Assembly (NCBI GenBank): GCA_018389105.1
Contig: JACATO010000122.1
Coordinates: 325,001-389,000 of the forward strand
Length of the DNA stretch: 64,000 bases
DNA from: Nautilus pompilius
Taxonomy: Eukaryota; Mollusca; Cephalopoda; Nautilida; Nautilidae
Direction of reading: 5' to 3'
How positions within the stretch are numbered: the stretch's first letter is position 1; each line of letters begins with the position of its first letter. A program made the translations under genes and the position numbers. Below are positions 1 to 12,033 of the stretch, piece after piece. Under the pieces are notes generated by a model, which was not told the origin of the DNA, made no database searches, and worked only from the letters and a program-made list of their open reading frames with translations.

Positions 1-1144
1 AATATACAAAACAGAATGAATATGTTGAACAGTGCATTAGTATTTGGTATGTGAGCCCTTTGCTTTACATAGAAGATTACCACTTTTTTTTCATACTTCC
101 ATACAGGTTATCAATGCATGACTGTAGAATTTTGTTCCAAATATCCTGTAGAACTTAGCACAATTTATACAAGGGGTTTGGTTGCCACTTAGCTCCCACA
201 TAGTTTCATTAATGTTCATATCAGGGCTTCGTGCAGGCCACAAGATTAGTGAGTGTACAAAAAGCCTCTTCATCACATTGGCTATATGCTTGAGAGATGA
301 ATCCAAGCCAAATGAGATATCTTCCTGAGAAAATGACAAGATGGATGATGAAAACCTGCCCGTACATGGGGATAGTCAACAAACCTTCAATTTTACACAA
401 ATCTTCTACACCTTTGTATAATATGCAGCCCCAAACTTGTATTGGTCCACTCTATGCTTCATTGTAGCTGTTGTATACTGACATTTATGCTATTCCTTGG
501 TTGGACAAACTGCACATTGATTGTTGCCAAACAGTTCAAACTTGGACTCATCTGTAGAAAGCACCTTCTGGGTTTGGTTGTCCCAGTGTTTCATTTCTGC
601 TGCCCATTTTAACCTTGCTATCCTCTCCTCAGCAAAGGTTCTTAAGCAGCTACACATCCAGCAAAGCCACTTTGTGTTAATGTGTATCTTCCTGTTCACG
701 AAGAAACGTTAACACTCATACTTACAAATAGGTAATTTGCAAGATTTCTACTGGCTCATCATCTATCATATAGAGAACATACCCTGAGGTACTTAGCATT
801 ACTTTTGGAGAGTTTGGTCTTTATTCCTCAACTTCATCTGTTACTAACAGTACCAGTTCTGTGTATCCTCCTCAGAGTCTTGCATATAGGTCTTCCTGAA
901 ATATTAAGTCACTAAGATTTTAATTTTTACATAGAAGATTTTCTTCTCAGGAGCTAGTATTCACCATACTACAATGATATTACTGATTATATTTAAATAC
1001 TCCTTCCAGGTGTGTACTTTTTTATTGCTTGCATAACAACCAGACACATGACTGTAATATGGAGCAGTTCATGTTTACATGTCAAATGTTATTTGCATCT
1101 TATACCTAGTTTTCCTTTGTTTCCATAGTTATTTCTAATACTGT
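1..1144 (-). mobile_element. Tc1/mariner-like element, degraded, cut by window edge
   Basis: Two minus-strand fragments carry Tc1 transposase signatures: 490-699 contains TDESKFELFG (around the second catalytic Asp) and 91-339 contains WPARSPDMNINETMWEL (the usual WP.SPDLNPIE.LW region ending in the third acidic residue). The frame is interrupted, so it is not active. The 5' end on the minus strand is a TACAGTATT terminus at about 1144, followed about 90 bases inward by TACAGTCATGTG. Both blocks recur at the left end of the element at 6936-8042, so the two are copies of one family with long terminal repeats. The other end lies before base 1. Confidence 0.8.
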
Positions 1145-1164
1145 AAATTATGACAAGTTCATTG

Positions 1165-4100
1165 CTAAATCTCTGTTTGAAGATGTACATATATACTGTA
1201 TAGATAAATTTCTGTAAAGTTTAGATCTACTGTTCCAATGTGATTACATAGCAATTGTTTTAACCTTTCAAAATTTCCCAAATCTTCATGTTGCATATCT
1301 TCTTCTTCCTCTTCACTTTCATCTTCATTTGACTCCTCTTGTTTGATTTCCATCTCAACAATCCTTTTCAATTTTCCTTAATAATAAATGTATATATTTG
1401 TTTAACTTGGGGGTTGAAAGGTAAAATCTCATATTCAATATTTTCTAAAGAACACTTCAAATAATAAAGAGATATGCTATACGATTTATTTAGACAAAAT
1501 TTTTAATTTTTTATTCTTAAAAAATATGCAAGTTTAAATAGAGAAAAAATTCAGCATTTTGATTATTCTTATTGTAATTTTATTTCTTGTCAATTTTCCA
1601 AAATATTATGAAAAAAATGTGGTGCTCAATTGATTCCAGAAGACTTTTCTAAAAAAAATTTTTATAAGATACATTGCATAAAAAAAGGATGACAGCCAGT
1701 CAAAAAAATGCTGATGCCTCCATTGTATATCACATACTCATTAAAACTAAAAATTCCAGTTTAATCATGGTTCGTGACAAAAATATGCAAATATTTAAAA
1801 CAGATACACCAGAATTTTTAAAAAAATGTTTAAATTTTCAATCTAAAATTAAGCAAAGCAGTTTAAAAACTGACAATTAACAAAATATAATTCCTACCCT
1901 CAACGGGTACTGTTATTTCTTCTCCCTCTTCTTTCTCATCATCATCCTCATCTGCAACATCATTTTTTTCGATGACTGTTTTTGATTCAGCCCTCCCTGC
2001 ACTAAAAAAACAAAGAGTAAATAAAAAATAAAGTACAATATAGTTCTTCATCTTATATTGCAAAGCTTAATTATTTACCATATAAAAAATACACAAGATA
2101 GTGAATGCCAAAGATCAGTGAACAAATAAAGAATGGATGGCTTACTGATGAGTGAATGATTTTTATTAGCATCTGGTAAGTCTCTGCTTACAGCAGCAAT
2201 GCTTTATTTGTCAGATTAAGATTATTTTTCATTTGATCCTTTCTTTGCTAAGAACATATTTTAAAAGTCTATTTTGCACAATAAATCAGTGCTATAGACT
2301 ATCCAGCGAAAGGTAAGTGCTATGAGAGAAAAGAATAATTCTGAATATTCTAACTGACAAAATTGAAATGATACAATCAAAGTCAGTGTATGTACAATAT
2401 GTTAGTTTTAAGAGTTTTCATTTCATGCATGACCACATTTGTATGCACACTGGTAGAGTCTGTCAGTTTGGTAAAAAGAAAATCAGTCATCTGGATGACT
2501 GATTACACTGGTCAACAAGTATTTTTCCTCAAGCATATGTCAAGGTGTACTTAGTGTAGTTTTTAATGCTGATTTAAAATATACAATTTGTTTTTTGACA
2601 TCACATACAGTTTTCAAGATGAGACAGTTTTTTGGTTTTAGCTCATGCATTACATAGAAATTCCAATTAATGACGTGTATGCATGTATTTAATTTACATC
2701 ACGGAAACATACCTTTAAAATAAACTGCATTATTCATTGCTGCATAGTTCATCATCTTAAATTAACCAATCAAGTTTTGTCTGATAAAATAGGTATTTTA
2801 ACAACTCAAATTGTCCAGTCATAATTGGTCTGATGAAATATTTCATCATCTCAAATTCAATATAACCATAACCGTTTGTATCTATTTCCTTACTTGTTTT
2901 ACAGTGCTAACAATGTCAAGACAGTGTAGAAATCCTCCTGATGTGTTTTGTTATGTCTGACTTTTACTTCATGCCATTGCCTATGAAAGATACTCATGGA
3001 AAATATGTGGAGATTTAAAAGTCATTGGAATGTTAATGGGAATGCAGTCAGGTTTCACAAAATACTGTTGTTTCTTGTGTCTATGGGCTAGTCGGGCAAC
3101 TGACAGACATTATTCGGAATCAAACTGGCAGACAAGAACATCATACCAGCCAGGACTGTCTAGCGTCAAGAATACACCTCTTGTAGATCCATGTAATGTC
3201 CTATTGTCTCCTTTGCACATAAAGCTTGGACTGATGAAACAGTTTGTAAAGACACTAGGGAAGAGAAATGCCAGAGGGTTTGAGTATATTGTAGAAAAGT
3301 TTCCCAAAATCACACAGGTGAAGTTGAAAGAGGGTATCTTTGTCGCACCCCAAATTAGAGAAGTACTCAAAGATGTCAACTTCAAGACAACACTGGATGA
3401 ACTGGAACTGCCTGCCTGGAATGCTTTCAATTGGATCTGTGAGAATTTCTTGGGCAACAAGGAGGCAATGGACTACAAGGATGGCATCAAGAATCTTCTG
3501 AAATGTTACTCAGCAATGGGTTGTCGCATGTCACTGAAAGTTCACTTCTTGGACTCCCATCTGGATTTCTTCGCAGATAACCTTGGAGCAGTGTCTGATG
3601 AACATGGTGAAAGATTTCACCAGGACATTAGTGCTATGGAGAAACGGTACCGAGGTTTCTGGAATGACAGTATGCTGGCTGACTATTGCTGGACACTTTA
3701 CCGTGATCAGCCAGATCAGGAACACCGTAGGAAATCCAAATCACAATGTTTCTAACTCTGTTGTTCTAACTTTGTCTGTTTTGTCTGACCCATTTTTTGT
3801 GTATTTACTCTTTGTAGAATGATAGTGATGATTTTTAACTCAATAAACTCATTTACTTTCTAAAAATAATATGTCCTTATTTATTACGTTAATGATTTCA
3901 TATATGCAAATATGTAAATACTTGCATGTATCTACTGAAAAACTGATACGTGCTGCATACAAATGGAGTGAAATTTTGAAATCAGCATGAAAAATTACTC
4001 TAAAAAAGTTGGTTTGCATTCATAATGAGTATAATACATTTAATTTTGTTGACCAGTGTTATCTGAATAAATTCTGTGTCCCAGAATGTTGAAATAACTG

Positions 4101-7100
4101 GCATACCTTGCATTAATTTCCTCCAACTTGGAACTCGCTTGGACCTGAATCTTTTCAATTTGTGCCTGCAAAAGTATTCACAAGTAGTAAATACAATATA
4201 AACTATTTAAAAAAAATAATCTGTAAAAACAGTATTTTTGTATCAATCAACTAATTGGCTTTTGTTTTGTTTTTTGTTGAGGTGGTAGGAATTATTTTGG
4301 TTATTATGACAATGATGATGGCAATTAAAATTCTATGCAGAATTTTTTTCAGTATTAACAATGAAATTCCAAATGTACTAAAGACAACCTGAATATTTAA
4401 CAGAAAATGAAATTAAAATGCATTTTGAACTCAAAAGTTCTTGATTTAAAATTTAGCTGAGAAAAACAGTAATTTACTTATTAAATTAGAGCATTGCTGA
4501 AAGGAGATTTGTTAAAACATCTATAAAATAATTTAAAAGGAAGGAAATACCCACTGCATGCACATACACATATGCATTAATGACATTTTATAAATATTTA
4601 TGGCACAAAGAAATTTACATACTTACCTGAAAATTATCAAGCTTTTTTAAAAGATCATTTTGCTTGCCCTGGTAACTCCAAATTTTGCTGGGTTCTTGAT
4701 CCTATGGTGAGTTTAAAGAAACATATTGACATATTATAGATCTTCTATTGTTCAGACTTTAATGATTATTTCTTAGTGTGTTCTGCCAGTATTAATTGAG
4801 ACCCAATCTGTCTGTTCTCAGTTTTTCTGTTTGCATGTCATCACAGTACTCAGGGCACTGACATACATGATTGGTCCTATCTCTGTAGTGGCTTCACAGT
4901 ATCCAGAAGCAAAAGATTTACAGCCAGAAGCATGTTCATTGTTACTCTAACAAGATCCTGAAGAGAGTCATGCCAAGAATGACCCAAATTTGAAAAATCT
5001 TAGTAGGGAGACCAATGCAGCCAGCTAGTAAAGAAGAGCAAGAAGAAACTATGGCAAGGAAGTTTACCAAGTCAAGCTGCTCCCACAGAAAGTGAACTCA
5101 GACCACTGACCTCACCATTCAACTACTACATCTGTCAACAATAAACTTAGCAGATAGGTTGATAGTGGGTATTATGTAGGATAAATAGTTAAACACTTTT
5201 TGGCTTTCATATCTACAATGAGTTAATTAAAATAAAGAACATGTAAAGAGCAGTGCATTAACTGGATTTTCATGAATAAATAAAAGAAAAGAAATTTTAA
5301 TTCTGTTGTATAAATCCTTGTGCAGGCATGGAGTCCTTATTTGAGAAAGTATATTGAGTTCTTAAAGAAAGTTGCATAGGTTTACTAAACTGTTTCCAGG
5401 TCTTGCATTTCAAATATGCTGAACTATTAAAAATTTTAAACCTACCAAATTTGAATATTAAATATTTAAGGGAAGACCTAATAGGTTTTCAAATTAATGA
5501 AGGGTTTTCAGTGTGTGGGGGAAAAAAGGCACTTTTCTTCAGTTACCTGTTATTAATACTACAGATCATAATCACAAATTAACTAAGATTCTAGAACATT
5601 TAGACATCAAAAAGTATTCTTTAGTAATAGAATTGTTAATAAGTGGAATAAATTACTTTAAGATTCATATTCATGCCATTTCATATTCCTGGGACCCCTC
5701 TTTCATAAACCACAATGGTTTCCTGCCAAGGTTTAAATCTCTACTGGCTATGCAGAGATTCCAGTTTTCCCCATAGTTTTATAAGTGGAAATGCTCCAGT
5801 TGAATTCAAAGTCTTTGTGTGTGTATATGCCACTGAGCTGAACCAAAAAAGTAAAATATTTAGTTTGCATTTATTTTTCCTCATTATTAAGAAATCAGTG
5901 TGAATGTTATTACCAAAAGTTACATACAGGACAAAACAGTAAAACATAATGATACACCTACTTCTGTTAGTTCCTGAGAAGTGCTGTGAAGATCACTGAT
6001 GCTTCTGAGAAGTTCGGTGCACCTACAGTACATTAAAAGGTTTTTATTAGCAAAGATAAAAAAAAGCAAACTGCTTAATTAGTAATTCAATAAGTATTTT
6101 CAAAATGTATTTTTTGCAATCTCAACAGATTAAACTAAATGTTTGTTGTTATATTCAAAAGAACTTACTCATAGGAAATATACTTAAGTTTGTTTTTTTT
6201 AAAAATGACTGAGAAATGATTAATCTTATTTCATTTTTAAGCGATCTTAGTCAACTGATAATTATTTCATATTTAGTTTTATTGAAAATGGAAAAACAGA
6301 AAAATGAAAATAATGATTTTAAAAAATCAATTTATTCAAATTAACAATTAGATAGAAAATTATTTCTTTATAAGTAGACTCATTTGATCAAAGATTCTCC
6401 AACTGCTGACTAAAGCAGTCTTCAAAGCAACTGATAAATTAGAGACCATAACTTCTCAACCCATCTGAAAAATTGAAAAAAAATAAATAAAACTTTAGTT
6501 GAAGACAGAATTTATGGATTATACTTGTTAATTACACATAAATAGACATTGTTCTTTTCCTTGTATAAAATGCATGTGTGTGTGTGTGTGTGTCTGTCTC
6601 TCTCTCCCTCCCCCATATACTTCCAGCATCAACCTCAACATAAATACAAAACATTATTAATGTTAATGAAGCGTGTGTATGCTGCATACTTCAAAAAATG
6701 TTAGTAATATATATTACAATGCTTTTTAGAATATTTATCTATGACTTTTACAGGAAAAACTTTTTTTTTCAAAAGAATTTTAATACATAAATAAAGTCTC
6801 TTTCTATTACATTCTAGTGAGTGACCTTCAATATGATACAGTTAGTGCCAAAACACGATAACAATAATTTGCAGAATTTCTCTATTCAGCATTGCATGCA
6901 CTCAAACATTGCTTTGATATTTAGGGATTTACATTTACAGTATTATTAGAATTAATTATAAAAACATGAAAAACTGATATTAAATTAAAATGACACGAGT
7001 TAAGTTGGATCTAATTTCTATAGTACAGTCATGTGTTTATATGATACACTGTGCTTGCAAGCAATCAGAAAGCGCCACACCCGCGGAAGGACTATAAAAA

Positions 7101-10100
7101 TATAGGCAGTAATATCACTGTAGTGTGATGAATACTATGACTTCTGGGAAAGAAATACCACATAACAAGCATTCATAAATCAAAGTCCTAGCTAGTGAAG
7201 GCTACTTCATGTGGCAGATTGCAGCTCGACTTCAAGTTTTAGAAGGAACTATATGCACCACTATGAGAAGGATACACAACAGTAGTACTGTTGACAAAAG
7301 ACACGGTCAAGGAAGAAAGCTGAAACTTTCCAAAATTAGCATTAAGTACTTCAGAATATGGTATCTATGAGATAGGTCATAAGCTAGTAGAGATTTTACA
7401 AAACAAAAGACCTAGCTGCAAGTACAAGTGTTAATTTTTTTTTGAAGAACAGTAAGATATACATTAGCAAGAAATGGTCTCAATAGATGTGTATGTAGCT
7501 GCCAAAAAACCTTTGTTGATGACAGAAAACAAAATGGCAAAGCTGAAATGGGCAGCAGAAAGGAAATAGTGGGATAACCAAACTGGATTCATCTTCCAAC
7601 ATGACAATGACCCCATGCATAGAGTCAGTGTGGTGAAAAACTATATGGAATGTAAAGAGGCTGATGGAACACTCACAAAGATGCCTTGGCCAGTACAATA
7701 TCCTGATTTGAACATCATTGAAGCTATATGGAATTGTATGGCTACTGAGAAAGTCAAATGGCAACCAAAAACCTTTGAGGAATTGTGGAAAGTGGTACAG
7801 GATACTTGGAACAACATTTCATAGTCATACATAATCTGTATGGAAGCATGAAAATAAAAGAGGTCATAAGCAAAGTCTTATATACCAAATAATAATGCAC
7901 ACTGTACAATGCATTCATTCTGCTTTTGTATATTTTTCTGTAATAAATGCATTATATATATATTATATGCATCTCAGTTGCAATAATTACTCACTATTTG
8001 TGCATATCACCTATGTTTCCATAATTATTTTTCAATACTGTAAGTATGTGTATATATATATATTTATATATATTATACATTGTTGTAATTATGAGTAAAA
8101 CTAATGAGATTTCATGCATATTCATAAAAAGAAAAAAATGAAAAAAACTTTAAATCAATGGTTATATATCTTATTTAAAATGTATTTGATCATTTGTTTC
8201 CCTTTGGTCAATTCAATAGAAATACCTGATAGTCAGAACAAGAAAAAAATCTCAGTAAACTTAAGTGTAATTAATAGTTGTATATTGTGACATCCATGAC
8301 AGTGTTCAATACAATGAGGAAACTGATTTTAAATTCATTCCTAATAAAGTAACCAGACCAGAAAGTACCTTGTATTTAAATCACTGTGTCTCTCTCCTTT
8401 ATTTTCTAGTTTTGAATCCTTGAAAACTTTTTTACTCTCTTTGACAATGAAATCAACCTGAAATAAAAGGAAAAATTATGTTAACTTCAAAACAAGATCT
8501 GCACAGAAGACATGCTTTAAAATATATATTTTTTTAAGTAGATGAATCCAGAATGGTAACATTAATAAAAGAACTGCAAGTGCTACAAACTGTTTGTCTA
8601 TATATTAAGATATTAGGAAAAGGAAGTATATATTAATTATTCATGTATAATAGCAACTTTTTTATAAAAAAGTTCTCTCTCATTACAAAAGAGATGTTTT
8701 GCCTATATTGGAAGTATCATAAAGGAAGCAATGTCAATGTTTACTTCCTGCATATGCCAGGTTACTATCAGTTTCTTGCATGTTACTGCATCTTTTGAAA
8801 TCAAAAAAAAAGCTGGCAATAATATAATAATAGTAATACAGAGTTTATATACATTAAAAACTTAGCAAACCTTTTTAGTTGTTTGAAATTCTGAATATTT
8901 TAAATTTTCTCCAGATTATCAATAATGCTGATTTTATTTCGACCATCTATGCATCTATGGGTTATTTTCCTATAGGTTTATTTCATTGCACTTCTTTCTG
9001 ACAAAGTAAAATGAGTTTTAAATTTAAAGGATCTATTCTAACTTTCTACAAATAATTTTCTTCTACTCTATTCCTTCACCAGGGTAACATGATTTTTTAA
9101 CCAATTTTCACGACTTTCATAACGTGTGTCTATAGTAATTAAAGTTTTACATTTTACTTGGTATTCAAATATATATATATATATAATAGGCATGTATATT
9201 TATTTTTGGATATTTTTGGTTGAGCTTAACATCATAAGGTCATACGGTCTCTGTCTTCTGGCCAACTTGGGACACATAAAAGATACTTTGTTGTCATTTA
9301 TTTATTTTTGATTACTTCTCTCATTCCTTCACCATGCACGTGGCTTGGCTGGAAATTGCAATCATTGGTGTTGTATTGTTATTTTAAAAAAATTTTTTTA
9401 AAAAAGTTATATAGAAAATTAGCACATTGTGATAAATAAAAATAAAAAAATTATATGAATTTAAAAGTAATAATAATTTGTTTTAGAAAAAAATTCATGA
9501 TAATAGCAAGTTTGCCACAACCAAAATTACACCAAAATCAGTAAATAGCAGAACTATCTGCAAGTTCTTTGGCTGATTATAGTGGCAGGAAAATTTTTAT
9601 CAAAGCTCAGAAAATACAACTGACCAGGACAAATCAAACCTGCAGTTACTTCAAGTAATCCAAAGTCAGAAATAAATCTACTATGGGCAAATTAAAAGTT
9701 GTTATATCCCCCCCATACAATGTTCAAAATAATCTTGATAGCATGTTGACAATGTTTGAGAATTAAAATGCTAGTCACTCCACCTAGAAAATTTGCACCC
9801 ACAGAAAAGTTCTTGCAATTCTGGTGCTACGAAGCCATTTTGCAGAGTATATGGTGAAGAGATATAGAATGAATGTGGTCTTGCTGATACAAGATTTTGT
9901 CAATTTTTCAGGTAGGCTACAGATATGATCAGATCATGTTCACCTGCATTTTGCTCCAGTTTACTATTAAATGACTTAGTAAATCCAGATTTCCCCCACA
10001 TTTTTAATGATAATTTCCAGAATCTTATATAGATGCTATGAGAGAGAGAGAGAGATGATTACATCACCACTGTTGTAGGGCATGGAAGCTACAGGAATGG

Positions 10101-10790
10101 GAGATATCAGAAATAAAAGCAGAAAAAGCTTTACATTATTGTCATCGTATTTAACATGATCAGTAATGGATTCAACTTGATTTACTATGTGAAATTATTT
10201 ACTTCTGTCTCTCATAATAAAAAAAAAAGCCCTTTTGGCATATGAAAAATATAGTTAACGCCATAACCCTGACTCTTCCACATTGCACACCTGAAGTAGA
10301 AAATGCACCTACAAAAAGTCATGTCATTAAGCTTGTGCTACAGTATTTGTTTGTTTTTAAAACAACACTTCTCCATAGATTGGCAGCGTTTTTTGGTAAA
10401 CGATACAGCGGTTATCTGTGAAAGAACCGGGGGCGACATCCATCGATCATCGAGTAAGTAACCTACAGGCTCCAGAATAGCGCACTGTAAGAAGAGTTTG
10501 TTTTTTTTTGAATAATCTACATTTTGAAGCAGATCGGATTACAACAGTAACCGTTTTAAACTGGTTGATGCGCAGTATATGGGGTGGGGTGGGGGGTTAA
10601 TGCATCAGGTAAATGAAGCTCGCCCGTGTCCAGGGAACAGACGGACAAGCCCCAACAGGTCCCTGATTATAGGCTCGAACACAAACATGGGCGCAAGAAG
10701 AGAGAGGAAAAACAAACTATGTACCTTTTTCTTTAAGGCATCAACTTCGCGCTGTGCCGCTCGCAGGGGACTCGCCTTCTTTTTCGGCAT
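1165..10790 (-). CDS. Unrecognised coiled-coil protein with acidic C-terminal region (7 exons, about 221 aa)
   Basis: Minus-strand exons, in transcript order: 10725-10790, 8369-8457, 5962-6022, 4627-4701, 4107-4165, 1898-2001, 1165-1376. All have GT-AG borders, phases match throughout, and the sum is 666 nt ending in a stop. The start MPKKKASPLRAAQREVDALK is basic and lies just inside a CpG-rich region with a YY1-like site. Residues about 15-120 are Lys/Glu/Gln/Leu-rich with heptad-like spacing (for example KQNDLLKKLDNFQAQIEKIQ), suggesting a coiled coil. Residues about 120-190 hold two strongly acidic runs (DEDDDEKEEGEE and EDESEEEEED). No membrane segment or catalytic motif is visible. I do not recognise the family; a small kinetochore, vesicle-tethering or ciliary coiled-coil subunit would look like this. 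The last coding exon ends about 20 bases from a Tc1 terminus, so the C-terminus or 3' UTR may be altered by the insertion. Confidence 0.72.
1377..1897 (-). other. Last intron of the coiled-coil gene
   Basis: A very AT-rich intron between the exons at 1898-2001 and 1165-1376. It carries no repeat or coding signal that I recognise. A plus-strand open frame at 1674-1880 has low-complexity Lys/Ser/Thr composition and looks like chance. Confidence 0.5.
2506..4058 (+). mobile_element. CACTG-ended DNA transposon (CMC-like), internally deleted
   Basis: The ends are perfect 13-base inverted repeats: CACTGGTCAACAA at 2506-2518 and TTGTTGACCAGTG at 4046-4058. TTA flanks both sides, consistent with a 3-bp target duplication. 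A subterminal block containing ATGCTGATTT lies about 60 bases in on the left and recurs inverted about 80 bases in on the right, so the terminal repeats extend imperfectly for 80-90 bases. The CACTG terminus and 3-bp duplication fit the CACTA/Mirage/Chapaev group; that placement is inferred. The element sits in an intron of the coiled-coil gene, about 50 bases from the exon at 4107-4165. Confidence 0.75.
2913..3755 (+). pseudogene. Transposon-borne protein remnant with one in-frame stop
   Basis: From the ATG at 2913 the frame reads MSRQCRNPPDVFCYV, then a single TGA, then continues in the same frame for about 265 codons to a stop at 3755. The downstream part holds FTKYCCFLCLWASRA, SYQPGLSSVKNTPLV, GIKNLLKCYSAMGCRMSLKV, HFLDSHLDFF and DEHGERFHQDI.MEKRY. 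I recall these blocks from repetitive uncharacterised proteins in arthropods, cnidarians and molluscs; this is a recollection of the family, not a search. The N-terminal stub resembles the start of those longer proteins, so the middle seems to have been lost in frame. The long open tail in an AT-rich intron implies recent insertion. Function is unknown; a transposase-associated role is inferred from the flanking inverted repeats. Confidence 0.7.
4990..5150 (-). mobile_element. tRNA-derived SINE copy
   Basis: On the minus strand a tRNA-like head with a degenerate B box (GAGTTCACTTTC) is followed by a body containing TTTCTTCTTGCTCTTCTTTA and CTAGCTGGCTGCATTGGT. The same body recurs after tRNA-like heads near 32.1 kb and, in diverged form, near 18.3 and 45.9 kb. 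It is a fossil in an intron of the coiled-coil gene. Confidence 0.55.
6574..6613. repeat. (TG)n followed by a pyrimidine-rich tract
   Basis: About ten TG dinucleotides, then TCTGTCTCTCTCTCCCTCCCCC. A simple microsatellite within an intron. Confidence 0.9.
6936..8042 (+). mobile_element. Tc1/mariner-like element, nearly full length but inactivated
   Basis: The left end TACAGTATT at 6936 and the right end AATACTGTA at 8042 are inverted, with imperfect similarity running inward for about 50 bases. An internal TACAGTCATGTG block at 7024 matches the copy at 1-1144. The transposase remnant is on the plus strand. Near 7137 it reads TSGKEIPHNKH, a degraded helix-turn-helix region. At 7597-7824 it carries FQHDNDPMHRV (second catalytic Asp) and WPVQYPDLNIIEAIWN (DDE third acidic region), ending VVQDTWNNIS. 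Frame breaks and stops lie between. Length of about 1.1 kb is close to a complete Tc1-type element. Confidence 0.82.
8458..10724 (-). other. First intron of the coiled-coil gene
   Basis: About 2.3 kb of AT-rich sequence with short (TA)n and poly(A/T) runs. The only moderately complex stretch is about 9650-10100, where I recognise no family. CpG density rises from about 10380 as the promoter region is approached. Confidence 0.5.
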
Positions 10791-11690
10791 CTTAGACCAG
10801 AAGCAAAAAAAAAAAACCAACCTCTCCTGGAGTGGTACTCCGTCAGACAACCGCCATTTTGTAGCGAGCCAGTCCCGCACCAAATCGGCTCATCAATACG
10901 AACGAAGATAACCTGCATACAAAAACACTATTTATTTATTTACTTATTTATCTTGCATTCCCAATTAACGTGTGCATGCGCTAGCAGCAGCAGCAGCGAT
11001 AATTTAAAAAAAAACAACAACAACAAAGAAATACCGGAATAAGACGAGAGTTGACGGATTTTCCCGACCCACGGTAAAATACATAGTTGTTTCTGTTGTG
11101 ACTTCGATTGTTCTTGATGCTCGTATTGTCATCTGCTCGGGTTCTGAAAGAAGGTGGGGGGAGAGGAAGTTCCCGGACAGTCCCCCGGCAGCATCGCCCA
11201 CGGGATCGGCGCTATGTGTCACAAAGGTTCCCCACTCACCTGTTTTAGTTAGAACTGTAAAGGAGGAGGGAGGAAAGCCAATCGAGACGATAACAATAGG
11301 TGGACAGGTGCCCCTTTGTCGTTGTATCAGGCCGACTGTTTTCGTCATTTAACTTGTTAACATTAAAGTAATAATGGCAATGTGTACGTCCGTTTACGTT
11401 TATGCTACAGAATTCGGAATTTGAGCCCCTGGTTCCCTCACTCACCTTTTACAGAACCCCGCGCTGGAGACAAGGTTGTTTTACTTCGATTGCCCATGGA
11501 GGAGAAAGGTGTGGCGGCTGCCCCCTTTATTACCTTTTCCATACTTATTGGGCACCCGTTATTTGTATATAGTGTCAGCTTGGCACTCCGAGCTGCTGAC
11601 CTTTCCCACCTTGGTCAGGTGGACCAGGTACGCGGAGTGCCAGGTGTTTGGAATGTTGTGGGGGGGGGCACTCTTCTCGCTGATAACATC
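10380..11690. promoter_or_regulatory. CpG-rich, probably bidirectional promoter region
   Basis: GC and CpG content are clearly above the surroundings. The minus-strand start codon at 10790 and the plus-strand PPxY gene diverge from this region. The first coding exon of the PPxY gene has a plausible acceptor (CTACTCCAG) just upstream of its ATG, so an untranslated first exon probably lies here, with the minisatellite inside its first intron. The exact transcription starts cannot be read from the sequence. Confidence 0.55.
10850..10861 (-). promoter_or_regulatory. YY1-like site near the start of the coiled-coil gene
   Basis: The plus strand reads CCGCCATTTTG, so the minus strand reads CAAAATGGCGG. 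This matches the YY1 core AANATGGCGGC except at its last base. It lies 60-70 bases upstream of the minus-strand ATG and in transcript orientation, the usual place for YY1 elements at TATA-less animal promoters. Confidence 0.55.
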
Positions 11691-11701
11691 GCCGGAAATA
11701 C

Positions 11702-11727
11702 TACTATTATTATTATTATTATTATTT
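11702..11727. repeat. (TAT/ATT)n microsatellite
   Basis: About eight ATT units after ACTACTATTATT, at the downstream edge of the CpG-rich region. Confidence 0.85.
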
Positions 11728-12033
11728 AAAAATTCCTGTTTAGGGAAACAAACGGGTTTTAATGATAGCATCTAGACGGCAAACAGATTATAAAACAAGA
11801 GGGCGTGGATTTTGTTAAACAGCAATATATGGCTAGTTGGTCTTGTTGCAGGGAGTCAACATTACCTGTACAAGGATCCCCAGAGAAGCTGACAAATATT
11901 TCCTGATACCTGTTTGTGCAACTTCTTTTAATGATGCCCTTTAAAAATGAAAAACACACACACACATCTCAGTACTTAAATATTTGACACCTACTCACTC
12001 GCATTTGTTAACGAAGCTACTTATTGTTTATAG

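Noticed and set aside
3110-3460. Minus-strand open frame inside the CACTG element
   Set aside because: It is the antisense shadow of the plus-strand transposon protein.
11098-11729. Overlapping plus and minus open frames in the 11.1-11.7 kb CpG-rich region
   Set aside because: They occur on both strands in several frames without splice or family support. They are best explained by a CpG-rich promoter region.
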